A stretch of 64,000 nt of DNA, taken from the NCBI RefSeq assembly GCF_024464595.1, contig NZ_JANHAW010000005.1:58539-122538 (forward strand), in the 5' to 3' direction. The position numbers and the translations under genes are program-made. The notes under the pieces were generated by a model that searched no databases, was not told the origin of the DNA, and worked only from the letters and a program-made list of their open reading frames with translations. This document shows positions 28,921 through 37,200 of the stretch, one piece after another (position 1 is the stretch's first letter; each line of letters begins with the position of its first letter). The stretch comes from Halobellus litoreus (lineage in GTDB: Archaea; Halobacteriota; Halobacteria; Halobacteriales; Haloferacaceae).

Positions 28921-29487
28921 ATGACAGAACACCATCTCATGAACCCCCTCCAACTAGAGGCGCTTGAACTGTTTATCAACTGGCTCATTCCCGTCGGTGG
29001 AGTACTGTCGGCAAGTACCGATGTTGCCTATCTTACGGGATCATACATTCGAGAAATCACCGGCCCACTCGTACCACTCGGAGGGTATCAGGCCATCTCC
29101 ACGTTCACGCGTATACTAGCAGAACTCGTCGGGTACAGCCACGGTCCCCTCCTATATCCTGTCGTTGATACTGCGGCGAGCGTACTCCTGTATACCGACA
29201 CCCACACACAGCAGGCATCGGTTATCCCACTCCAGAGTGGCCCCGACCTCAGCACACTTATTTCCGATCTAAAGGCCGCTGTTACACTCCCTGGTTGGGT
29301 CGGGAGCGCACTCAAGTGGACGGGTCTTATCACGCTTGTCATCGGCATAATTGCGTACTTCATCAGCCCGTCCATCAACAACCGCCGTCGAGGGTTCGCG
29401 ATGGCAACAACCGGGTTCGTCCTCACAATCATTGGGTTCGCCTTCCCGATCTTCATCAGCCTGATTCACTATGTCCTCTCAGGCTGA
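28921..29487 (+). CDS. Membrane protein with C-terminal VirB2-like helix pair
   Basis: The 188-residue product has a hydrophobic N-terminal part and, from about residue 135, two long hydrophobic helices joined by a short basic loop (TGLITLVIGIIAYFIS, NNRRRG, FVLTIIGFAFPIFISLI). That hairpin matches the products at 31933 and 33695 and resembles VirB2-type pilin subunits or other small transfer-pore proteins. It opens the rightward conjugation operon, and its end overlaps the next start by 17 bases. No enzyme motif is visible. Confidence 0.75.
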   Translation: MTEHHLMNPLQLEALELFINWLIPVGGVLSASTDVAYLTGSYIREITGPLVPLGGYQAISTFTRILAELVGYSHGPLLYPVVDTAASVLLYTDTHTQQASVIPLQSGPDLSTLISDLKAAVTLPGWVGSALKWTGLITLVIGIIAYFISPSINNRRRGFAMATTGFVLTIIGFAFPIFISLIHYVLSG

Positions 29488-31936
29488 TTCACGTCGGGAC
29501 GGAGAGACTGGATCGGTACACGAGGACAGTTGGGCCGATAGGCTTAGAGGACGTATATACGCCTTCTACGCCGCGTGTGCAGCGAAACTCACTACCACAA
29601 CTAGTGTGGGGATGAAGGCCACCGCGAACGCTTTCCGGGGCTGGTCACACGGATTCCGCATCCTCGTGACGGTACTTTTAGCGACCAGCCTCGTGATCGC
29701 ACCCGTCACCGTTGTCTACGCTGCAGGTATCGGCCCAATCTATGACATTCCGAGTCCCGAGCCTGGCGTCGATAATACCTACGACGAAACCTATCGTGTC
29801 CTCGCGAACAACGACGTGGATGTCGATCCCGCGGATGTCAGTTACACCGGCTACTTCGAGAACGACTACCCGGCCTACCCAGTCGACCTCGGGCGGGCTA
29901 CACTGTCACCCTCGCAATCGCTTCGGTATTCCACAACAAGCGATGTCTACATCACGGACCTCTCCGATTACAACGCGATTCCCATCCAGGATGAGTGGAA
30001 ACCCTACTCCAGCATGCCGTTCTATACAGAAACGCAATTCATCAACGTGCATGAGAAGAACACCTACGACGGGCCAAAAAGTAACGACGGTGAGTGGTTC
30101 GTGCGTGCTACTAACCAGTACGGTGAGTGGCGGCCCGTCTATAACGCCGACGTGAAATGGGATCCAGACGCGGAAGAACTCTACGTCTCAAACCCTGACG
30201 ACGCCCTCGTTCACCAGGCCAAGCACGAGAGCATCATCTCACGGAACCTCCACGCGGCCGAACAATACACGAAGTACGCACAGGACTCAGATCGGATCGC
30301 CATCCCGAAAATGAACGGCAGGGAGCTTTACCCCACCTCGAGCGGCGCGAGTATGTCCCGAAAATGGGGGCAGAGTGACTTCAATACAGTCCGCGAGTCA
30401 TGGGTCGGCATCAACGACCTCTTTGGCGGTGCCTGGTATCGTGACAGATACGTTTCCGGGTCGACCCCAACCCGAGGTGCGTACGTTCCCTATGATCACC
30501 GAGCCGTTGCCCCAGCGGATTTCAGTCGAAGTGCAACGTGTACGAGATCGCACACGCACGGAAACAGTACTCACTCACACACCTACCCGAAGACCGAGTG
30601 GGCCGAATACGATCTCCTCAATTCGACGGCGAACGTCACGTCCGTCCGACTCGATCGTCCCGGATTCACGGGCGAGTCCGAATGGAACCGATTCGGTAAG
30701 GTAACCTGGATCGCGATTGAATCTATATCGAGTAAGAATCTCGAATATCCTCGAGGGGAATACACCCTGACGGCGACCCTCGAAGTCACCAGCGAAGTCG
30801 AAACTCGGTGGGGTGTCACCAGCTCGAAGTGCAGTGAATGGTCGCGAACGAGTGTGAGCACGAACACTCACACGACGAAATACAGCGTCCCCGTCACCAT
30901 CACGGACTGGGATTCCCCGAATCTCGAGATCGATGTCGCTCACATCGACGGCGCTGGTCACGACCGCCTCGCCGTGAGGTGGAAGGGCAATCAAGACTTC
31001 CCGAGCGACCCCTGGAGAAGGATCAGTGTCAATATCGACAACAAAACCATCCACCTCACCTCTCCGTGGCGGTTCTACGGTATCTCCCGCAACGACGAGG
31101 TAGAAGTCCTCACCGGAGGCGGGTCAACCTCTCATAACGCGACGCACACCCACAACGACCGCTGGCCTGCCATCTACCGCTACGAGACAGGCGTCGCCAA
31201 CGTCACCGCCGCTTTCCCACAGAAGGGTGAAGACAACCAAGTATGGGGATACACGAAAACCGTCGATAGCCAAGTTTCGACGACGCTCCCGGGAGCACCA
31301 CTTCCTGCCAACGTCAACGATCCCGATAACGATCAGCCGACCGACCTCTACACACATCACGTCATCGACGTCAGATCGAGTGACCTCGACACAGGTGAAG
31401 CTGTCACCGTCGACGCCTCGAATCCGTTCGGTGCTCCACTCGACGGGAAGACAGTCTCCGGCGAAGACCAGCTCGAAGTCTATAGCCAACCATACGAGTC
31501 AACCGTCCTCCAGATGACAGATGTTAATGTCTCATCTACCGGCGCGGATCACGATGGCGTCCTCGTTCTCACGGACACTGACGGCAACTCCATCAAAAAT
31601 AAGGAAATCACTGTCACCCAAGATGACGGAACGACATCGACGGTTACGACTGACAATAATGGCCGTGCCAAGATCGCGTGGGACGGATCGGTTCTCCGCG
31701 CTCGCTACGACGGCGACGTGTTTTGGTCACCCGGCGACCCCTACTACAAGGGTGACCGACTCCTCTATATCCTGCCGCCCTCACCCCTCGATTTCGAGGC
31801 CGTTGGCGCAGTCGGGGAATACATCTCGGCATCAATCAGTAATGTTCTCATCTTCGTCGAGTGGCTCGCCCTCGGGATCTTCGCCGTGTGGTGGGTGCGG
31901 ATGCGTCGTCGCACCAGCAAGGGGAAATCAGGATGA
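29471..31936 (+). CDS. Large membrane-anchored surface protein of the conjugation operon
   Basis: The 821-residue protein has a signal/anchor helix at about residues 62-84 (ILVTVLLATSLVIAPVTVVY), a large polar exterior of about 690 residues, and a C-terminal membrane helix (NVLIFVEWLALGIFAVWWV) with a basic end. The exterior has two histidine clusters (SHTHGNSTHSHTY, SHNATHTHNDRW) and, near the C-terminus, an Ig-like segment (DGNSIKNKEITVTQ). It could be the adhesin or outer part of the transfer machine contacting recipient cells. It overlaps both neighbours, so it is translated within the operon. I do not recognise a named family. Confidence 0.8.
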   Translation: MSSQADSRRDGETGSVHEDSWADRLRGRIYAFYAACAAKLTTTTSVGMKATANAFRGWSHGFRILVTVLLATSLVIAPVTVVYAAGIGPIYDIPSPEPGVDNTYDETYRVLANNDVDVDPADVSYTGYFENDYPAYPVDLGRATLSPSQSLRYSTTSDVYITDLSDYNAIPIQDEWKPYSSMPFYTETQFINVHEKNTYDGPKSNDGEWFVRATNQYGEWRPVYNADVKWDPDAEELYVSNPDDALVHQAKHESIISRNLHAAEQYTKYAQDSDRIAIPKMNGRELYPTSSGASMSRKWGQSDFNTVRESWVGINDLFGGAWYRDRYVSGSTPTRGAYVPYDHRAVAPADFSRSATCTRSHTHGNSTHSHTYPKTEWAEYDLLNSTANVTSVRLDRPGFTGESEWNRFGKVTWIAIESISSKNLEYPRGEYTLTATLEVTSEVETRWGVTSSKCSEWSRTSVSTNTHTTKYSVPVTITDWDSPNLEIDVAHIDGAGHDRLAVRWKGNQDFPSDPWRRISVNIDNKTIHLTSPWRFYGISRNDEVEVLTGGGSTSHNATHTHNDRWPAIYRYETGVANVTAAFPQKGEDNQVWGYTKTVDSQVSTTLPGAPLPANVNDPDNDQPTDLYTHHVIDVRSSDLDTGEAVTVDASNPFGAPLDGKTVSGEDQLEVYSQPYESTVLQMTDVNVSSTGADHDGVLVLTDTDGNSIKNKEITVTQDDGTTSTVTTDNNGRAKIAWDGSVLRARYDGDVFWSPGDPYYKGDRLLYILPPSPLDFEAVGAVGEYISASISNVLIFVEWLALGIFAVWWVRMRRRTSKGKSG

Positions 31937-32436
31937 GCAAGGTTAGTGAATTTACTGAGCCCACAATCGAACTCCTCGAAATCGCGACCATTATCGGGCG
32001 CTACGGAACCCTCATTGCGCTCGTCATCGGTATCATCGGCTGGTGGGGTTACGCGAAAAGTCCTCGAGCGATGGCCCGCTTCCGGGGGATGGCCGTCGGT
32101 GGCGGAGCCGGCTACATAGCGATCGTCGCTATCGACGTCATCTACGAGGTTCTCGTGTTCATCCTCGGAAGCAAGTTCCTCCCGGATGGGTGGCCCTACG
32201 GCGCCGTGACCGGCGTTCACGAAAGCAACCTCTCCCAGCTCGCCACCGCTCTCAGCATCGTCCTCCACAGCCTTGGCCTCGTCTTATTCATCATCGGTGT
32301 GACGTGGTGGGCGTTCGGCAGCCGCGATTCGCGTGCCGAGTCTCGCGGCCGTCGTGGGATCGTAATGGGGCTTACTCTCATCGGTGGAAGCATCGGAGGC
32401 AACGTGTTCAGCGTTTTCGCGTGGATTTTGCTATGA
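31933..32436 (+). CDS. Four-helix VirB2-like membrane protein
   Basis: The 167-residue product has four hydrophobic segments; the first two (TLIALVIGIIGWWGY, GYIAIVAIDVIYEVLVFIL) flank a short basic loop as in VirB2-like proteins. The ATG at 31933 overlaps the previous stop by 4 bases and is preferred over the upstream in-frame ATG at 31861, which would lie deep in that gene. The stop overlaps the DUF192 start by 4 bases. It is a likely structural part of the conjugation pore. Confidence 0.75.
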   Translation: MSKVSEFTEPTIELLEIATIIGRYGTLIALVIGIIGWWGYAKSPRAMARFRGMAVGGGAGYIAIVAIDVIYEVLVFILGSKFLPDGWPYGAVTGVHESNLSQLATALSIVLHSLGLVLFIIGVTWWAFGSRDSRAESRGRRGIVMGLTLIGGSIGGNVFSVFAWILL

Positions 32437-33167
32437 CCGGCAACGGCCAACGCCCGGACGCCGGAAGAGATTGTGATGGAAATCTCGACCGCAGGCAAGA
32501 ACAGGGATTTGATCAGGAGCAAGAAGAGTACGGCCCCACGAACCAACCGTTGCTCCCTGAAGACACAATCGCTCGGCGAATTGTTGACCGTCTCAAGAAC
32601 CCCTGGGTCATCGCTATCCTCATCGTCGTTTTCGTACCGATGGTCGTATGGGTCGGCTATACTGTTCACGCAGACCTGACTTCTCCCGATTACGGGACTG
32701 CGACCATCTACGATGAGAGCGGCGACTACCTCGCGTCCGTCGAGGGAAATGTCGCCGCCACATGGCGAGAACAATACACCGGCCTCTCGAATACTGACTC
32801 CCTCGAAGATGGTCACGGGATGATTTTTCTCCACGACACAGAACGAGAACGCACCTACGTGATGCGGGACATGGCCTTCCCCATCGATATCATCTTTATC
32901 GACAAGGAGGGGCGGATCACCGTGATCCACCACGCTGAACTCAAAAACAGGGATCCCCTCACAGAGTACCGGGGCCAGTCGAAATACGTCCTCGAAGTCC
33001 CCTACTACTGGACCACCGAGAACGGCATCGACGTCGGTGATACCGTCGAGTTCCGGTGGGGCCCCCCGCGCACCGAAACAGGTGGGATATCGATAGCCTC
33101 CAGTAGCGGCCCTCACAACGATGTCCCGATCAATTCGAAACGCCGCCCGACGGCCAGCTCTCCGTAA
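32433..33167 (+). CDS. Membrane-anchored DUF192 protein
   Basis: The 244-residue product has a polar N-terminus, one membrane helix at about residues 55-75 (PWVIAILIVVFVPMVVWVGY) and an exterior DUF192 (COG1430) domain. Family marks are GLSNTDSLEDGHGMIF, YVMRDMAFPIDIIFID and YVLEVPYYWTTENGIDVGD. DUF192 proteins are small extracytoplasmic domains of unclear function, widespread in haloarchaea. Here it sits inside the conjugation operon with a 4-base overlap to the gene before it, an unusual setting. Confidence 0.88.
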   Translation: MTGNGQRPDAGRDCDGNLDRRQEQGFDQEQEEYGPTNQPLLPEDTIARRIVDRLKNPWVIAILIVVFVPMVVWVGYTVHADLTSPDYGTATIYDESGDYLASVEGNVAATWREQYTGLSNTDSLEDGHGMIFLHDTERERTYVMRDMAFPIDIIFIDKEGRITVIHHAELKNRDPLTEYRGQSKYVLEVPYYWTTENGIDVGDTVEFRWGPPRTETGGISIASSSGPHNDVPINSKRRPTASSP

Positions 33168-33236
33168 TACCGTGCTACGTCAGTGGGGAAAGGAAACCAG
33201 CGTGAAAAAGAACATGTTGTAGGTGGGTCGTTCGTC

Positions 33237-33500
33237 TCAGTCTGAGTCGCTAGGATGTGCGTCGGACATTGACGGAAGGTACTTGTTCTCGATCATTTCA
33301 GCCTGTGGGAAGTCGATTTTTTCAAGGATTTCGTTGATCGCTTCGTCGTACGACTTCTCTATCAGGGGGTTGTCGTTCTTGTAGGCGGTCAACCGCGTAT
33401 GCGTATCCCGGTGGAGGCAGATGTTGATCGTCGTCTCGGGGTCGCGGTCGGTGTTATCACTCGAGGTGGGCTTGGAGCTGTTTGTTGGCACTGCAATCAC
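33237..33500 (-). CDS. Small RHH-type antitoxin-like protein
   Basis: The 87-residue product has the pattern TINICLHRDTHTRLTAYK followed by KSYDEAINEILEKI, typical of haloarchaeal VapB/CopG-like ribbon-helix-helix proteins that bind operators or act as antitoxins. No toxin partner is encoded beside it. The start appears to be GTG at 33500. It is divergent from the VirB2-like gene at 33695, whose promoter it could control; that is inference. Confidence 0.75.
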   Translation of the reverse strand: MIAVPTNSSKPTSSDNTDRDPETTINICLHRDTHTRLTAYKNDNPLIEKSYDEAINEILEKIDFPQAEMIENKYLPSMSDAHPSDSD

Positions 33501-33658
33501 CTATGGACAAGGAGGCACTGGAGGGTGTTCCAAGTCCAACAATTAGGTGTGCTATTGGTAACCACATAACTGTTCCGGTGAAAACCCCCGTAATCCCGCC
33601 CGTTGACACCCTGAAACCGCCGTTCTACATCTGCCACATTAGATGTAGTCTACTCTTC

Positions 33659-33666
33659 TTTATAAT
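33659..33666 (+). promoter_or_regulatory. TATA box for the VirB2-like gene
   Basis: TTTATAAT lies 29-36 bases before the ATG at 33695, predicting a leader only a few bases long. This supports 33695 rather than the far upstream in-frame ATG at 33482. A GGTGGG lies just before the start. Confidence 0.7.
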
Positions 33667-33694
33667 AGATTCTCACCTCTTCCCGGTGGGTAAC

Positions 33695-34039
33695 ATGAGC
33701 ACCCTCCGAACAAAGAAACTCCTGAGAAAGCACAGCACATCCCTCGTCTTGGGAATCCTCGTCCTAGTCGTTTTCGTGGATCCAGTCGCCGCGCAGAGTG
33801 GGCCCCCAGCCGATTTCGAGGGTATCATGACCAATCTATACGACACCGTCCTGCTCGTTCTGAAGTACGCTGGCCTCGTGGCTCTCGCCTTTGGCGCGAT
33901 CGTGTGGTTCACTGCCCGGAAAAACTCCGACCGCGCTGAGAACGGGATGTGGCTCATGATTGGTGGAATGAGCATGACGATTTTCTACTTCGGCGTCACG
34001 ATCTTCGTGGCTGTCTTGGAGTGGATCGCCACCCCGTAA
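33695..34039 (+). CDS. VirB2-like pilin candidate with signal peptide
   Basis: The 114-residue product has a basic N-terminus, a signal-type helix (LVLGILVLVVFVDPVAAQ) with a likely cleavage site after VAAQ, and two hydrophobic helices (YAGLVALAFGAIVWFTA, MTIFYFGVTIFVAVLEWI) split by a charged loop. Size, signal and helix pair fit VirB2-family pilins. It has its own TATA box and is followed by a perfect hairpin, so it is probably a single-gene transcript, as expected for an abundant subunit. Confidence 0.8.
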   Translation: MSTLRTKKLLRKHSTSLVLGILVLVVFVDPVAAQSGPPADFEGIMTNLYDTVLLVLKYAGLVALAFGAIVWFTARKNSDRAENGMWLMIGGMSMTIFYFGVTIFVAVLEWIATP

Positions 34040-34062
34040 ACCGTCTAGACGGGCTAGACGGT
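34040..34062 (+). terminator. Hairpin directly after the VirB2-like gene
   Basis: ACCGTCTAG and CTAGACGGT form a perfect 9-base stem around a 5-base loop, starting at the base after the stop codon. There is no T tract, so it may be an RNA-stabilising 3' hairpin or an operator rather than a true terminator. Confidence 0.5.
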
Positions 34063-34289
34063 ACGGACGCCTTCCCCGCTCGCCGCTCGTGTCCGAATTT
34101 CCAATTGTGGGGAGAATTAGGTCACAATCCAGTAGCGGCTGAATCAAACGACACAACACAATCCAAAATGACAACAAACAGTCCAATAGTGTGCCTATCT
34201 AACCGAATCGCCCGATGGGTTGGGACGCACTCGACCGTTGTACAGTGTCGGCGGAGGGGTGTGTCTACTCGCAAGAAGATGGTGGGCCA

Positions 34290-37200
34290 ATGACTCCCCC
34301 ATCCACGGACCCCAATCGGGACGATCATGAACAGGACACCCTCCACGATCGCATCAACTCTTTGTCGTCAACGCGCGGAGAAGACTCGACCGAATCGGGA
34401 CGGGACCACCCCACTCAGAATCAGGAAGAACCGACCAACTTTGACCGCGTCCCTCCGACCGAGAACGAGGTCGATCAGGAGAACGAAGAGCGTGAGGAGC
34501 AACTCACTCCCTACGAGGTCAAGGGCACGACTGGGCCGGGAAAGAAACTCAATGATCCGATCGAAGCCCGGCCATATATCCACATCTCACCCGCCCGTGA
34601 GCAGGTCACACCCGGGAACGTCATCGCGGGGCTTTTTGGCTTGTACCGGGCGGGCGTGACGAGCACTTCGCGGTTCAATCTCAAAGCCAGCCTCGGCATC
34701 AAGGACTACAAGAAGACCTTTGAGTTTATCATCCACAAGCCGCGGAACACGAAGCGATTCGACTTCTATATCTCCGTGACGCCCTACGAGGCGACTGCGT
34801 TCAAGACGCTCGCCGCAAACGTCGCCGCGATGTATCCCGAGTCCTTCGAGTTCGAGATCGTCCCGTTCAACCCCGTCGCGGCGTTTGACTCAGAAGACGG
34901 GAACGCCCGCGTTGGCGGGCGACGTATCGCCTCGCTCGACGACATTATCGACCTCGAGAACCTCGCTGGCTTCGAGGACCCCGAGGTTTTTGTGGATCAT
35001 AGTATTGGAAGCGGGCATGATCTTTCTTCCGAGCAGGCTGAAGAACAGCTCGTCAGGGAAGGCGTTCCGCTCCGTCCCGAGGAAGTCCGTGAAGAGAAGC
35101 GTCCCTCGCTCGTCCGGTGGAAAGGCATTGCCTCAAAAAAAGACGACTGGATGACGCTGCTTCGGCCGTTCAGCGATTTGGCTATCGACAGCGACGACCA
35201 GTATCGCTCGCCGCTCAGTGTGCTCCTTGAGCAGGCCGTCCACACCGACGATCCGTTCATCTTCCAGGCCACCTTCAGGCCACGCTCTAACTGGACTAGT
35301 GAGGCTGAAACCCACAAGCGGAACCTCAAAATGGGCAACCACGGGACGCTCTCCGCGTTTAAAAACGAGTTTGCCCGGCAGATGTTTGGAACATCCGACC
35401 AGGAACGCCGAAACATCCACCGTGGAGACATCTCCGAGCAGGTCGGAGGGTCCGTCAGCGCCGGCGATGATGACAAGATCACGGGGTCGCGGATGGAACA
35501 GATCGACCGCAAACAACCCACCACAACGTTCGACCTCACACTCCGAGCTGCTTGCGACGAACAGACTGTCCAGAGTATCTCAAACGCGTTCACGTCGCTC
35601 TCGGGGCCATATTATGGCATCGAGGGGGAACTCCTCGGGTTCAACAATAAAGAGTTCGCCCGCCTGTGCCACGCCCGTCAGGCCAGCATCAGCGGTTTTA
35701 CCGGGCGCTTCAGTAAAGGTGACCCACTCATCTGTGCCTCTCCCGACGAACTCGCGAACTTCGTCGTCGTCCCGCACACGGACGCCCTCCCGCGAGCCTC
35801 GCGTGGGTCATCGGGCGGGTCACCCGACGCTCGATCGCCACTCACGGCAACAGATGAAGACCTGCTCTCGCAGTACGATTACGGAATGCACATTGGATAC
35901 GCCGAGACCGCCGTCGACAACCGGCGAGACATTCCCATCCGTCTCAGTGCAGAGCAGCTGACGCACCACATTCTCCGCGCAGCGACGACGGGCGGCGGGA
36001 AGACAACCGCAATGGTCAACGATGCGCTGTCGGCCTATCAATCGTTCGACGGCCCCATCTTCGTCTTCGACCGGAAAGGTGGGACGATGGCCGACGAGTA
36101 CAAGAAAGCACACTTCAAGCAATTCGGCAACCTCGATGACGTCCTCCACGTCCCCGTCCCGGGGCCGAACGACGAGGTGCTTGCTTTCCCGTACTTCGAC
36201 ATTCGACCGCAACTCGCTGCCGGCGTCTCACGCACGGTCGCCGTCCAAGAGAAAGTTGACCGCTACAACGAACTCCTCGTGTACGTGCTGGGCCGAGAAA
36301 TGACCCAGCAGGCGTTCGTCGCCCAAGAGATCCTCAACAACCTCATCAAGGCGATGTTCGACCCCGTGTACGGCCGGGACGCATGGCCCATCCAAGACCT
36401 GTTCCAGGTTGCCTACGAGATGCAGCAGGGGCAACTCCCCGAAGTGAGCGACCGGACGCTTCGCCTCGCTCTCACGCGGCATCTCCACGCCGACGAGCAG
36501 CGGTTCCAAACGTCGATCGATGCTGTGATGAACCGCATCACGAAGCTCGCTGAGCGGAGCTTTGTCTGGCGTGTCCTCAATTTCGTTCCCGAGTGGAACG
36601 GCGAGAAGGGCTGCTACGCCAACCAATCGCCGATGTTCGACATCCAGGACGTCCTCGCCTCGAAGAAGGTCGTCCTCGTCGATACGGGTGACCTCCGGCC
36701 CGCCTCGAGCAATCTGTTTACCTTCATGCTGCTCGACTACATCTGGTCGGGCGCTCGTCTCCGTCATCGACTCAGGAACACCCCGCCGGTCGAGGATGGA
36801 TACGTTATCAACCTCATCATCGACGAAGCTGCGGCGATGCTCCAGTCCGAACTGGTACGCGACGACATGATTCCTGACGGGCGTGAATTCGGTCTCTCCC
36901 TCGAAGTCATCGTCCACTTCGCAGAGCAGGTCAAGGCCGATGCCCTCGACGTCTCCTCGTACAAGGAAATTCTGCGGAACATCAATACGAAACTCATCGG
37001 GAAACTCGCCGTCGACGACGAGCTCGTGATGACGCTGTTCCACGAAGGCATCGAGGACGAGGAACTCGTCGACCGGATCACGTCGCTCCCGCGTGGAGAA
37101 TGGGTCGCTCAACTCCCTGACACCGGGTTCATGACCGATATCCCCGAAATCGTGACGATGCTCCCCGTCGATATCCCCGACGGTCACAGCGATTCTGACA

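Noticed and set aside
30538..31158. Histidine clusters in the large surface protein as a metal-binding enzyme site
   Set aside because: The two clusters are low-complexity and not part of any recognised enzyme motif; surface metal binding is possible but unsupported.
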